From Nitrospinae bacterium bin107 (GTDB lineage: Bacteria; UBA8248): a DNA stretch of 64,000 bases. The DNA lies in the NCBI GenBank assembly GCA_002238965.1, contig MPNJ01000003.1, positions 186,001 through 250,000 of the forward strand. Reading direction: 5' to 3'. Position numbers and translations under genes: made by a program. The notes under the pieces are model-generated. The model was not told the origin of the DNA. It did no database searches and was given only the letters and a program-made list of their open reading frames with translations. Within the stretch, counting starts at the first letter, position 1. The number at the start of each line of letters is the position of its first letter. Positions 33,402 through 42,250 of the stretch are shown here, in pieces.

Positions 33402-34102
33402 GCCGGACCTTCGGAGGCCTCATCGAACGCGGCCAACAACTCTTCTTCTTTCGAATTATCAGCATTCCCCTCATAGGCAAGCCTGCCACCACCCAAAACG
33501 GCGATCCTGCCCGCCATATCAAAGGCTTTTGACAGGTCGTGCGTCGTAAACACCACGATGCGAGCATGATGCTCGCAAAGCGCACGCACGACGCTCTCCA
33601 GACGTCCGGCGGCTTCGGGGTCGAGGCCGGAGAAAGGCTCATCGAGCAACACGACTTCAGGATCGTGTAAAAGCGCGCGCGCAAGGGATGCGCGCTGCCT
33701 GAGGCCCTGGCTCAATACGCGCACGGGCTCAGCGAGACGATCCGTGATGCCGAGCGTCTCCGCCAACAACTCCACACGCCCCGAAATATCTCCACTCTCC
33801 ATGCCAAACAGCTTGGCGAAATAGCCGAGGTTCTCACGTATCGTCAGACCCGCATAGAGCATGGGTTCGTGTGTGAGCAGGCCGATTCCACCCTTCGCCT
33901 CGCGGGAGATCGGCTCCCCGCCTACCCTCACCGTTCCTTCCGTGGGCATCAACAGACCGGCAAAGGTTTTGAGAAGCGTGGTCTTGCCCGAGCCGTTCTT
34001 GCCAAGAAGAGCCAGCGTCTCTCCTGGGGAGACGGACAGGTTCAAATCCTTGAGCGCCCACCTCCATCCATATCGCCTGGATACGCCAAGAGCCTCCAGC
34101 AC
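33398..34102 (-). CDS. ccmA: CcmA, ATPase of the haem-related ABC complex
   Basis: The 234 residues contain Walker A GKNGSGKT (34-41), LSQGLRQRASLARALL as signature, Walker B VVLLDEPFSGLDPEA and the H-switch FTTHDLSKA. The size and short form are those of CcmA. It is placed between the membrane protein of unknown role (13 bp upstream) and ccmB (overlapping). Confidence 0.93.
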   Translation of the reverse strand: MLEALGVSRRYGWRWALKDLNLSVSPGETLALLGKNGSGKTTLLKTFAGLLMPTEGTVRVGGEPISREAKGGIGLLTHEPMLYAGLTIRENLGYFAKLFGMESGDISGRVELLAETLGITDRLAEPVRVLSQGLRQRASLARALLHDPEVVLLDEPFSGLDPEAAGRLESVVRALCEHHARIVVFTTHDLSKAFDMAGRIAVLGGGRLAYEGNADNSKEEELLAAFDEASEGPA

Positions 34103-34115
34103 GGCATCCGCCCTC

Positions 34116-35018
34116 TTAGTCCGAGAGTTCTTTCAGGCGCTCGTAACGCGTTGCGCGCTCGCGGCCATGATCGTCGGCGGAAATCTCTCCCGCTGCAAGC
34201 CTGTCATCGAGCAAAGCGATGGCGCGCAATGTCTCCTCGCGCTCCACCTGGGCGGAGTAGGCCGTGTTCCTTTTTCTGCGGATGTAAACCCCCAACCCCA
34301 GGCTCAAGACGACCATAACGCCACCTACGATGTAAAAAACACCCAAGCCGCCCATCGAATCGGGCGCCTGCATATCGATCTGCACCACCGCACCCGCCTT
34401 CGCAGTCCCCACGAAACGATTGTATTCCCTGTTCTGAAACTTGACGTCGGGCTGTACTGAAAGGCCGATAGCCTGGGCCTGTACGCGATCTTTCTCGGGC
34501 AGGACGGCCAGACTCGGCGTGTCGTAAAGAATCGGTTTTTCCACCCTGATGCCGCCGAATTCATCCTCGAGCCGATAAAGCAGGACGATAAATTTACGTC
34601 CCGGTGGTATGGGTTCGCTCGTTCTCAGTTCATTCCCCACAGAGGCGAGGAATTTAGGGTCCAACCCGGAGGGCGCCGCGCCCCATCGCGCTCTGGGGTT
34701 TCTGATGTTGCTGCTTCTCGGCAAAACGAAGCGCAGCGTGGGAGCGCCGCCTTTCGAGACGATGGTGGCGCTGCCCTCGTTCTCGAAATCCATCATCTCC
34801 ACAAACTCGAAAAAACCCTTCTCCAGCCGGATGGTGACGATGTCGCGTTTGAGCTTGAGACGGGAGAGGTCGGTCGTCGTGGGGCCGGAGGTTTGAACCT
34901 TCGCCTTGGGTGGCGCGGCCTGTAATTTCGCCGTACCCGCATATGAGAAGACGGGCGCGGAACAGGCCACGAATAAGCTCAGGAAGATAAATGACCAAGT
35001 GGGTCTGAAGCGTTTCAA
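34116..35018 (-). CDS. Secreted/membrane protein of unknown role inside the ccm operon
   Basis: The 300 residues begin with a signal peptide (WSFIFLSLFVACSAPVFSYA). A periplasmic beta-rich domain follows (about 35-220; IVTIRLEKGFFEFVEMMDFE, KFIVLLYRLEDEFGGIRVEK). Then come one membrane helix (GVFYIVGGVMVVLSLGLGVY, about 228-247), basic RRKR and a cytosolic SHOCT-like helix pair (LDDRLAAGEISADDHGRER). It is tightly placed between the zinc-ribbon gene (4-base overlap) and ccmA (13 bp), so it is co-expressed with the ccm genes. I do not recognise it as a classical Ccm component. It could be a chaperone or scaffold between periplasm and cytosol. Confidence 0.8.
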   Translation of the reverse strand: MKRFRPTWSFIFLSLFVACSAPVFSYAGTAKLQAAPPKAKVQTSGPTTTDLSRLKLKRDIVTIRLEKGFFEFVEMMDFENEGSATIVSKGGAPTLRFVLPRSSNIRNPRARWGAAPSGLDPKFLASVGNELRTSEPIPPGRKFIVLLYRLEDEFGGIRVEKPILYDTPSLAVLPEKDRVQAQAIGLSVQPDVKFQNREYNRFVGTAKAGAVVQIDMQAPDSMGGLGVFYIVGGVMVVLSLGLGVYIRRKRNTAYSAQVEREETLRAIALLDDRLAAGEISADDHGRERATRYERLKELSD

Positions 35019-35626
35019 CTTAGCTGGCGCCCACAGGCGGCGCAGAAATTATCCGTTTGGCTCACGGCGTTGCCGCACGAGGCGCAAAACCGGGGTTTCG
35101 GGCTTTTCGCTTGCTCATCAGATGGCGGATCGGCCAATTCAACTGGCGATTTACCCACCTGTTTTCTATAGCGCAGGATTTCCGCCTCCAGGCGCTCATC
35201 GAGCGAGTGTGGCTTCTCAATCGCGACTTTTTCGGTTGGCGGGCGTTTCGTTTCGAGCCGGGCCGCCGCCTCGGCCGCTTCTCGTTCGCTAATTCGAACG
35301 GGCGCCATGCCCTCCTTCACCCCTCGGGCATCGAGGCGTCTGAGCACCCCTACCGCACGGGCGCGTGCAGGCGTCATCATCTGGTCGTAGTCTTCATCGG
35401 AGAGCTTGCCCATCTCCTTGTCGAACTCGATATCCATGATGTTCTTGTAGGCCTGCTCACGCTCCATCAACAGTCGCGTCACCTCCCGGTCCGTAAGCGG
35501 CTGAGCGCTATCCTCATCCGGTAAGACGCCCTGGGCCGTCTGGGGGCGCATGATGGGCAAGATGGTGTAGAAAAACGCCGCGCCTACGGCCCCTGTAGCG
35601 ATGATGACCCCCAGAATTTCCATCAC
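35015..35626 (-). CDS. Membrane-anchored zinc-ribbon protein (CcmI-like N-terminus) in the ccm operon
   Basis: The 203 residues have one N-terminal membrane helix (ILGVIIATGAVGAAFFYTIL, about 4-23). A charged segment (LLMEREQAYKNIMDIEFDKE, GKLSDEDYDQMM) resembles the start of CcmI-type proteins. A long Ala/Glu-rich linker follows, and then a C-terminal zinc ribbon FCASCGNAV..NFCAACGRQLS with two CxxC pairs. In CcmI the C-terminal part is a TPR domain that holds apocytochromes; here a zinc ribbon replaces it. It sits 1 bp after ccmF and overlaps the next gene. Confidence 0.82.
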   Translation of the reverse strand: MMEILGVIIATGAVGAAFFYTILPIMRPQTAQGVLPDEDSAQPLTDREVTRLLMEREQAYKNIMDIEFDKEMGKLSDEDYDQMMTPARARAVGVLRRLDARGVKEGMAPVRISEREAAEAAARLETKRPPTEKVAIEKPHSLDERLEAEILRYRKQVGKSPVELADPPSDEQAKSPKPRFCASCGNAVSQTDNFCAACGRQLS

Positions 35627-35627
35627 G

Positions 35628-37592
35628 CTAAGCCCGCTTTTTTCTTCGCCTGCCCCAGCGCTCCGGCAGGAAGCAGACGATTGAGCCGAGCGTGAAGACG
35701 ACGCCTCCCGCCCACACCCAGTTCACCAACGGGTTCACCATGAACTTGAACGTGGCCGTGCCGTCGGGGTCCGCCTCTGCGAAGACGGCATAGATGTCCG
35801 AACGCGCCCCCCGGCGGATGCCGGGCTCCGTCGTCGGCTGCGGCGGCGTGAAATAAAGTCTTTTCTCCGGTTCCACTTCTCCGATGCGATACCCCGCCCG
35901 ATAGACGCCCAGGCGCGCGAAGGCGGAGCGGTATTGCGGCGTCGTGTTCTCGCGAATCCCCTCATAGCGCATCCGTACGCCGTTGAGCGCGAAACTCTCG
36001 CCCAGGCGCAGTCGCACCTCACCCACTTCCTGATAGGCCGAGGACGCCGCTACGCCCACGAACAATATCGCCATTCCCAGGTGGACGATGTAGCCCCCGA
36101 ATCGCCTCTTGTTGCGCATGGTGAGTTCCCACGCGGCCTGGACGATGCGCTCCCCCTGGTGACGAACGCGCGAGGATATACCCCGCCAATACTCCAAAAC
36201 GATGGTCCCCACCACAAACGCGCTCAAACCGAACGCGAGCGCCGCGTATACGTGGTGGACGCCGAATAGCATCAAAACGACCAGGGCGCCCACGGCCACC
36301 ACCGAGGGATAGACGAAACTCCTGTTCATCTGTTTTCGCGAGGTCCTGCGCCATGCGAAAAGAGGACCCGCGCCGCAAAGCAAAATCAGCAACAGCCCGA
36401 TGGGCACGTTCACCTGATTGAAAAACGGCGGCCCCACGGTGACCTTGACGCCCTTCACGGCTTCAGAGACGACCGGAAAAATCGTCCCCCAGAAGACGGC
36501 GAACGTGATGCCCATGAGTACGACGTTGTTGAGCAGAAAACTCGCCTCGCGCGAGAAGAAGCTCTCCATCTCGTGTTCGCTCTGAAGTTCGGGCAGACGC
36601 CAAATCATCAGGCCAAAGGATATGACGACCGCCACCAATAAGTAGACCAGAAACGCCCAGCCGAACGATGAGTCCGCAAAGGCATGCACGCTCGAGATAA
36701 TGCCGCTTCGCGTGAGGAAAGTGCCGAAAATCGTGAGTGCGTATGTGATGATGATGAGCGAGACGTTCCAGACCTTGAGCATCCCGCGTTTTTCCTGAAT
36801 CATCACCGAATGCAGAAAAGCGGTCCCCACGAGCCAGGGCATGAGGCTCGCGTTCTCCACCGGGTCCCACGCCCAGTATCCGCCCCAGCCCAGTTCCTTG
36901 TAGGCCCATGCGCCGCCGAGCAGGATGCCGACGCCGTTGAAGAACCAGGCGAACAGCGTCCAGCGGCGCGTTGAGGTGATCCAGTCGGTATCGAGCTTGC
37001 CGCTCGCCAGGGCGCCGATGCAAAAGGCAAAAGGAACGGCGAAACCCACGTAGCCGAGATACAGATTGGGCGGGTGGATCACCATCCCCCAATCCTGGAG
37101 CAGCGGGTTCAGGCCGCGTCCATCCGCTGGGGGGGTAGCAAGCGTATCAAAGGGCGGGGTGACAAAATTGAGAATCACCAGGAAGAAGAGCGCCGTGGCC
37201 ATGAGCGTAGCCGTGACATACGGCATCAATTCCAGGTTCCTGTGGCGGTTTTGCCGGATCACGACGAACGCATACACGCACAAGAGCAAGAGCCACAGCA
37301 GTAGGCTGCCCTCCTGCCCTCCCCAGAACGCGCTGAAGCGGTAAAAGCCGTTCAACGTGTTGTTGACGTGTCCCGCCACGTATTCCACGCGGTAATCGCG
37401 CACCATCAACAGATAAACGAGGGCCACACTCGCGCCGCTCACCAGCCAGAAAACTCCGATGGCGGCGTTTCGGCCCGCGGCGATGAGGTCGGCCCTGCGC
37501 TTTATAGCGCCGAAAATGCAAGCTCCGATCCCGAACACCGCCAGGACGAGCGACGCCAGCAAACTGTAATGTCCGAACTGGATGGCGATCAA
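35628..37592 (-). CDS. ccmF: CcmF, haem lyase subunit
   Basis: The 654 residues form about 14-15 membrane helices with the WWD haem-binding motif WGGYWAWDPVENASLMPWL (about 232-250). GRGLNPLLQDWGMVIHPPNLY contains a conserved His. A large periplasmic loop lies before the last helix (FTPPQPTTEPGIRRGARSDI). CcmF takes haem from CcmE and attaches it to apocytochrome. The gene follows ccmE by 73 bp and abuts the zinc-ribbon gene. Confidence 0.95.
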   Translation of the reverse strand: MIAIQFGHYSLLASLVLAVFGIGACIFGAIKRRADLIAAGRNAAIGVFWLVSGASVALVYLLMVRDYRVEYVAGHVNNTLNGFYRFSAFWGGQEGSLLLWLLLLCVYAFVVIRQNRHRNLELMPYVTATLMATALFFLVILNFVTPPFDTLATPPADGRGLNPLLQDWGMVIHPPNLYLGYVGFAVPFAFCIGALASGKLDTDWITSTRRWTLFAWFFNGVGILLGGAWAYKELGWGGYWAWDPVENASLMPWLVGTAFLHSVMIQEKRGMLKVWNVSLIIITYALTIFGTFLTRSGIISSVHAFADSSFGWAFLVYLLVAVVISFGLMIWRLPELQSEHEMESFFSREASFLLNNVVLMGITFAVFWGTIFPVVSEAVKGVKVTVGPPFFNQVNVPIGLLLILLCGAGPLFAWRRTSRKQMNRSFVYPSVVAVGALVVLMLFGVHHVYAALAFGLSAFVVGTIVLEYWRGISSRVRHQGERIVQAAWELTMRNKRRFGGYIVHLGMAILFVGVAASSAYQEVGEVRLRLGESFALNGVRMRYEGIRENTTPQYRSAFARLGVYRAGYRIGEVEPEKRLYFTPPQPTTEPGIRRGARSDIYAVFAEADPDGTATFKFMVNPLVNWVWAGGVVFTLGSIVCFLPERWGRRRKKRA

Positions 37593-37665
37593 CTGAAGAC
37601 TCCCGGGGTGGAGGGGATATTCAAGACAGCACGAGATACAAGGGTCTTTCCTCGCGGATTTGGGG

Positions 37666-38142
37666 CTAACGGGCCTCAGACATCTGCTTGCGCTTCGTGG
37701 CTTGTTTCATCAATGCCTCGTGATCCGTCGGTATGCTCTCCCCCGCCTCCTTCATTTCCTCGAATTTCGAGGGGCACGCTACCATCAGGTTCTTCGCCAC
37801 CAAAACCCCTTTGCCGTTGAGCTTTCCCTCGGCAATGACCGGAAACCCGTTCTCGAGCAAATCGGGGGGAACACCCTTGTAACTCACGGGCAAGGTCCCC
37901 TTCTCACCCTGGATATGGAAGGCGAGCAGCATGGCGTCGGGATTTTTCTGGAGTGACCTGGGCACAATCTTGCCCTGCACCCTGATGCCGCGTCCCCCCA
38001 GAGCCGGCGCCTTCTGGGACACCTCGTCCACGGTCAGGAAGTACACCAGATTCTCGCTCTGAAACCCTGAAATGGCCAGATAGGCGAAAGCGCTCAAGAT
38101 GACAACGCCCGCGATAATAAACTTGATTTTCTGAACGCTCAT
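37666..38142 (-). CDS. ccmE: CcmE haem chaperone, Cys-type (C123-PSK-F127 instead of HxxxY)
   Basis: The 158 residues show the N-terminal membrane anchor (IKFIIAGVVILSAFAYLAI, about 6-24) and the OB-fold domain (GIRVQGKIVPRSL, LAFHIQGEKGTLPVSYKGVPPDLL, VIAEGKLNGKGVLVAKNLM). In the usual CcmE the haem-bonding motif is H130-D-E-N-Y. Here it reads AC123PSKF127, so Cys replaces His and Phe replaces Tyr. Cys-type CcmE (CxxxY) is known from Desulfovibrio-like and archaeal systems; the Phe is further atypical. The C-terminal tail is charged. It is the first gene of the ccm operon. Confidence 0.92.
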   Translation of the reverse strand: MSVQKIKFIIAGVVILSAFAYLAISGFQSENLVYFLTVDEVSQKAPALGGRGIRVQGKIVPRSLQKNPDAMLLAFHIQGEKGTLPVSYKGVPPDLLENGFPVIAEGKLNGKGVLVAKNLMVACPSKFEEMKEAGESIPTDHEALMKQATKRKQMSEAR

Positions 38143-38250
38143 CCATTACCTCTCGGCGGCCCAAAACAGCGTCTTTCAAGAATACGACGATCGTATGTTT
38201 CTTTCAACCGAGCCGTGGGCATAGCCTCCACATAACTCAACTTTTTTCAA

Positions 38251-38285
38251 AGAAAAACCGGCGGGGTCCAAAAACCCCGCCGGCC
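38251..38285 (-). terminator. Intrinsic terminator of ilvC
   Basis: On the minus strand GGCCGGCGGGGT pairs with ACCCCGCCGG across a TTTTTGG-type loop, followed by TTTTTCTTT. It lies about 25 bases behind the ilvC stop, between ilvC and ccmE. Confidence 0.88.
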
Positions 38286-38307
38286 AGAAATGCTCGAAAT
38301 TGCCCTC

Positions 38308-39345
38308 TTATACCACTTCCCGTTCCTCGATCCAGGGCATCATCGCGCGCAGGCGGCGGCCGACCACCTCGATGTCGTGCTCCTTCTCCTTGCGCACCAC
38401 GGTGTTGAACGTAGGCCGGTTCACCATGTTCTCGTTGATCCACTCGCTGGCAAATTTGCCGGTCTGGATGTCACGCAGGATTCCGCGCATCCGCTCACGT
38501 GTCGCATCGTCGATAACGACCTTGCCCCGTGTGATGTCTCCGTACTCGGCGGTATCCGAAACCGAATAGCGCATCATGGTGATGCCACCCTGGTAGATCA
38601 GGTCGGTGATCAGTTTTACCTCGTGGAGGCACTCGAAATAAGCAAGCGCGGGCTGGTAACCCGCTTCCACGAGCGTTTCGAACGCGACGCGAATCAACTC
38701 GGTGATGCCGCCGCACAGCACCGCCTGCTCGCCGAAGAGGTCCGTCTCGGTCTCCTCCTCGATGGTCGTCTCGATGATGCCGGCGCGGGCGCAGCCCACC
38801 GCCTTGCCGTAAGCCAGGGCGTATTCTTTCGCCTTGCCCGTGGCGTCCTGAAAAACGGCCACCAAACCCGGCACGCCGCGCCCGTCCTCATATTGGAACC
38901 GCATGGTGTGGCCCGGGCTTTTGGGCGCGATCATCACGACGTCGATGTTCTCGGGAGGAATGATTTGTCCGTAATTCAGGTTGAAGCCATGAGCAACCAC
39001 CAGGGCGTCGCCGTCTTTCATGTTGGGCGCAATGTCTGCATTCCAGATTGCGGGCTGGAGATGATCCTGCGTGAGGATGACCACCATGTCGCCCGCCTTG
39101 GCCGCCTCGGCCGTTTCCATCACCTCGAGGCCGTCATCTTCGACCTGCTTCCACCGGGGGGAAGTTTTCCTGAGACCCACGACGACGTCCGCGCCGCTGT
39201 CCTGTGCGTTCAGCGCATGGGCGCGCCCCTGGCTCCCGTAGCCGATGACGGCGATTTTTCTGTTCTGCAGCAGATTCAGGTCCGAATCGGCGTCATAGTA
39301 AATTTTCAGGTCTTTCAACAACTGTTCTTCATTCACTTTGCTCAT
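38308..39345 (-). CDS. ilvC: Ketol-acid reductoisomerase (class I)
   Basis: The 345 residues have the NADP-binding loop [16 protein letters not shown] (about 31-46), the substrate/metal Asp-Glu pairs in the knotted C-terminal domain ([20 protein letters not shown], about 190-209) and [19 protein letters not shown]. The length is that of the short class I enzyme. It converts acetolactate/acetohydroxybutyrate to dihydroxy acids in Val/Leu/Ile synthesis. The ATG at 39345 is 10 bases behind GGAGG; an ATG at 39351 is also possible. It is monocistronic, with its own promoter, attenuator-like leader and terminator. ilvB/N are not in the window. Confidence 0.95.
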   Translation of the reverse strand: MSKVNEEQLLKDLKIYYDADSDLNLLQNRKIAVIGYGSQGRAHALNAQDSGADVVVGLRKTSPRWKQVEDDGLEVMETAEAAKAGDMVVILTQDHLQPAIWNADIAPNMKDGDALVVAHGFNLNYGQIIPPENIDVVMIAPKSPGHTMRFQYEDGRGVPGLVAVFQDATGKAKEYALAYGKAVGCARAGIIETTIEEETETDLFGEQAVLCGGITELIRVAFETLVEAGYQPALAYFECLHEVKLITDLIYQGGITMMRYSVSDTAEYGDITRGKVVIDDATRERMRGILRDIQTGKFASEWINENMVNRPTFNTVVRKEKEHDIEVVGRRLRAMMPWIEEREVV

Positions 39346-39410
39346 GGCCATTGGCCCTCCAGGATTCGCAGCCCGCGCCGCGCCGCCAAATATCGATCTA
39401 CTTGAGACGA

Positions 39411-39453
39411 AAAAAACCGCATATCGAAAAACTCGGTTTCTCGTGGGAAACCG
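39411..39453 (-). promoter_or_regulatory. Attenuator-like leader structure of ilvC
   Basis: In the minus-strand leader three segments can pair exclusively. CGGTTTC (1) pairs with GAAACCG (2) over a 6-base loop. Segment 2 can instead pair with a second CGGTTT (3) over a 14-base loop, followed directly by TTTTCG. The 2:3 form is a terminator and the 1:2 form would block it. This is the expected logic of attenuation; the trigger (leader peptide, protein or metabolite) is not known. Confidence 0.45.
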
Positions 39454-39470
39454 CTGAAAAAAGAGACCAT

Positions 39471-39499
39471 AATCTAGGAGCCGTCAGCAGGAGCGTCAA
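39471..39499 (-). promoter_or_regulatory. Sigma-70-type promoter of ilvC
   Basis: On the minus strand TTGACG (39499-39494), a 17-base spacer and TAGATT (39476-39471) give a start near 39464. This leaves a leader of about 120 bases carrying the attenuator-like structure. Confidence 0.55.
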
Positions 39500-39551
39500 G
39501 GCGCTCCGGGCATCGAGGCAATGATCCTCGCCAGAGGACCATAGAGACGCA

Positions 39552-39582
39552 AAAAAGCCGAAGCAATACGCCCCGGCTTTTT
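39552..39582 (-). terminator. Intrinsic terminator of the desaturase gene
   Basis: AAAAAGCCG pairs with CGGCTTTTT across a 13-base loop, flanked by T-runs on both strands, 13 bases behind the desaturase stop. It could work in both directions. Confidence 0.8.
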
Positions 39583-39594
39583 CAGAATACTCTT

Positions 39595-41001
39595 CTATAC
39601 CGCGGAGGTAATAACGGGCCTGTCGATTCCCTTGAAAGCGACCGCGATCTCATCAGCCGCTTTCGCGGCCGCATCCGCCGCTTCCTGCGCGAGCGCTTTT
39701 GCTCTCTCGGCCGCCTGGCGGGCAGATTCGGTCGTCCTCTCTTTGGCATCCGCCAGATATGCGCTTGCCTGCGCAGAAAATTCGGAGGCCTCCGCCGCGG
39801 CGTATTTGGCCTGTTCGACGGCCGCCATCGCCATATCCTTGCCCTTCTCCATCATTAGGCGTACGGCTTGGTCAGCATTATCTTCTTTGTGGCGAAGTGC
39901 ATGAGAGGCGTGCGCGAGGGCCGTGTTGACCGATTCCATGGCCTTACGTGCGGATTCCATCGCCGCCTCGCTTGCTTCGGTCAAGGAGGGCATTCGAGGG
40001 ACTTCGAGCGGCATCGTGGGGTCGGTCATCGTGTGGAGCACTTCGGCCCGCGCTTCTTCCGATGCCAGCCTTCTCGCCTCGGAGGCGCGCAAGCCCTCCT
40101 CGTCCACCATGATGTCCAGTCTTTTCGCCACGATGCGCTGGCTCGGCTCCCTCACCCCCCAGACCAGACCCATGATCTCCATGATCTTGATGAACCTATA
40201 GGTGATGTCCACCTCGAACCACCGCTGGCCGTGGGCGGCCGAGCGCTGGTCCGCATGGTGGTTGTTGTGCCAACCCTCGCCGAAGGAGAAGATTGCGACG
40301 AGCCAGTTGTTGGTGCTCTCCTCGTCCGTGTTGTAGTTGCGGTAACCGAAGGTATGCGTCATCGAATTCACCGCCCAGGTGCAGTGCCACAAAACGACCG
40401 TTCGCACGAATACGCCCCAAACGAGCCAGGACATGCCCAAGCCGCCGTATAATTCCCCGGCGAAGTAGATCGCCACCGCCGTCAGAATATAGATGGGGAA
40501 AAAGAATTTATCGAAAAAACGCTGCCATTTATCGCGGTGTAAATCCTTGGCGAAGCGCGAATACTCGTCATAGGTGTGCGCGTCCGGCAAATTGACGAAA
40601 AGCCATCCGGCATGCGCCCACAAGAAGTTCACCAGCGGGGAATGGGGGTCGGGCTCCTCGTCCGATTCCTTGTGGTGTATGCGGTGCATCGCCACCCACT
40701 CGATGGGCCCGCTCTGAAGCGCCTGACAGGCGCAGAAAGTCAGGAAATACTCCACCGGCTTATACGTCTGAAAACTCCTGTGCGTCAGGAGCCGGTGATA
40801 GGAAACAGTTACTCCCACCATCCCGGCGACGAAATACATCACGATTCCTACAATGAGACCGGAAACGCTGAAATAACTCAAATCAAAAGCCATCAGGGCG
40901 AGCAGATGGATCACCCCAATGACGAAGACCGTCTCCCACTGGAGCTTCCTTTCGGCTTTTCTGTGAATTGCTAGGCTGTGTTTCTTAGGCGCCGTGGACA
41001 A
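39595..41001 (-). CDS. Membrane fatty-acid (acyl-CoA delta-9-type) desaturase with long Ala-rich C-terminal tail
   Basis: The catalytic part (about 1-310) has four hydrophobic helices and the three His boxes HRLLTH, HRIHH and HNNHH (in EGWHNNHHADQRSA) that hold the di-iron centre. It introduces a double bond in acyl chains at the membrane. The family usually ends soon after the third box. Here about 140 extra residues follow (about 330-468). They are very rich in Ala, Glu and Lys with repeats such as ESARKAMES, ESARQAAERAKALAQEAADA, which predict one long amphipathic helix or coiled coil like apolipoprotein/LEA proteins. It is monocistronic. Confidence 0.92.
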   Translation of the reverse strand: MSTAPKKHSLAIHRKAERKLQWETVFVIGVIHLLALMAFDLSYFSVSGLIVGIVMYFVAGMVGVTVSYHRLLTHRSFQTYKPVEYFLTFCACQALQSGPIEWVAMHRIHHKESDEEPDPHSPLVNFLWAHAGWLFVNLPDAHTYDEYSRFAKDLHRDKWQRFFDKFFFPIYILTAVAIYFAGELYGGLGMSWLVWGVFVRTVVLWHCTWAVNSMTHTFGYRNYNTDEESTNNWLVAIFSFGEGWHNNHHADQRSAAHGQRWFEVDITYRFIKIMEIMGLVWGVREPSQRIVAKRLDIMVDEEGLRASEARRLASEEARAEVLHTMTDPTMPLEVPRMPSLTEASEAAMESARKAMESVNTALAHASHALRHKEDNADQAVRLMMEKGKDMAMAAVEQAKYAAAEASEFSAQASAYLADAKERTTESARQAAERAKALAQEAADAAAKAADEIAVAFKGIDRPVITSAV

Positions 41002-41342
41002 GGGTTTTCTCCCATTCTTGAAGAATCAATCTGCAAGAGCATCCCAGAGTGTCGTTTCAGGTATGATCGGGCGTTCAAGCGAAGTTGCCATGCCAATCTT
41101 CAGTCAAACTCAATACTGTGAGCAAACCCGGATATAATGGGCCAGACGGGTTCAGAAATCAAGTCCCCCAAAAAGAAATCTCTCCCGAAAGACGAATCTT
41201 TCACAACTTTTTATCAAAATCGACCATGAGGGCGCTGCGGTCTTAAAATACAGGCGAATTCGCTCTTCCGCATTGTCATTTTGCCGATTCTCCCGTAATA
41301 AACGAATTTCATAATCACACGTCATCCTGCGAGGAGAACACC
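41002..41342. other. Divergent intergenic region, no gene seen
   Basis: The 341 bases between the desaturase gene and the alpha/beta-hydrolase gene are AT-richer than the neighbours. I found no coding frame with support, no riboswitch motif I recognise and no strong promoter. Confidence 0.5.
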
Positions 41343-42227
41343 ATGCCCGAAGTGAGAACAAACGGCGTCAGTCTGTATTACGAAGCCAGCGGCGAGGGTG
41401 CGCCCATCGTCTTCGTTCATGAATTCGCGGGCGACTGCCGCAGTTGGGAGGATCAGGTCCGCTATTTCAACCGCAGGTACAGGGTCATCACTTACAACGC
41501 AAGAGGATTCCCGCCCTCCGAGGTGCCCGAAGACGCATCGCAATACAGCCAGGACATTGCCGTGAACGACCTGGCGGGCCTAATCAGAGATCTGGGCCTC
41601 GCGCCCGCCCACGTCGTAGGACTATCGATGGGCGGCTATGCGACTCTCCACCTTGGCCTCCGCCACCCGGAACTTACCCGCTCCATCGTCGTGGCCGGGT
41701 GCGGCTACGGCTCCGAAATGGATCAGCGCGAACGATTCCAAAAAGACGCGAACGAAGTGGCCGACCGGTTTCTGAACGAGAGCTTGGAGAAGTTCGGCCC
41801 CGTCTACACCGCCGGCCCCACGCGCATGCAACTGAAAAGAAAAGACGCGATTGGCTACCAGAAATTCATCGACCACTTCATGAGCCATTCCCCTCTGGGC
41901 TGCTCGAACACGATGCGCGGGGTACAGAGCGCGAGGCCTTCGGTCTATGAACTCGGAGAGCAGATGAAGAACTGCTCCGTGCCCACTCTCGTCCTCACGG
42001 GGGATGAAGACTTCCCCTGCCTGGAACCCGGGCTGTTTATGAAGCGCAACATCCAGACGGCCGCCCTCGTCACCTTCCCCAACGCCGGCCACCTCATCAA
42101 CCTCGAAGAGCCCGCCATGTTCAACCGCGTCGTTCTCGAGTTCATCACTGAGGTGGACGCCGGACGCTGGCCGACGCGCGACCCGCTCTCGATGGGAGAA
42201 TCCGCGTTACTGCCGGACGAGGAATAG
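41343..42227 (+). CDS. Alpha/beta-hydrolase
   Basis: The 294 residues have the lid-containing alpha/beta-hydrolase fold. IVFVHEFAGDCRSWEDQV (about 22-39) forms the oxyanion region and VVGLSMGGYA (nucleophile Ser95) the nucleophile elbow. LTGDEDFPC carries the acid and FPNAGHLINLEEP the catalytic His (about 257). Typical substrates are esters, lactones (3-oxoadipate enol-lactonase type) or C-C bonds. GAGGAGAACACC precedes the ATG. It is 23 bp upstream of an SDR gene on the same strand, so the two are probably co-transcribed. Confidence 0.9.
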   Translation: MPEVRTNGVSLYYEASGEGAPIVFVHEFAGDCRSWEDQVRYFNRRYRVITYNARGFPPSEVPEDASQYSQDIAVNDLAGLIRDLGLAPAHVVGLSMGGYATLHLGLRHPELTRSIVVAGCGYGSEMDQRERFQKDANEVADRFLNESLEKFGPVYTAGPTRMQLKRKDAIGYQKFIDHFMSHSPLGCSNTMRGVQSARPSVYELGEQMKNCSVPTLVLTGDEDFPCLEPGLFMKRNIQTAALVTFPNAGHLINLEEPAMFNRVVLEFITEVDAGRWPTRDPLSMGESALLPDEE

Positions 42228-42250
42228 TTATTTCAGGTCAAGGAGAAGAC

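Noticed and set aside
39351-39464. Phe-rich leader peptide gene before ilvC
   Set aside because: Its ATG would sit almost at the predicted transcript start without a ribosome-binding site, and Phe codons make no sense for a branched-chain gene. I mention it only as an oddity of the T-rich leader.
41002-41342. Riboswitch or small gene before the alpha/beta-hydrolase
   Set aside because: No recognised motif and no supported frame.
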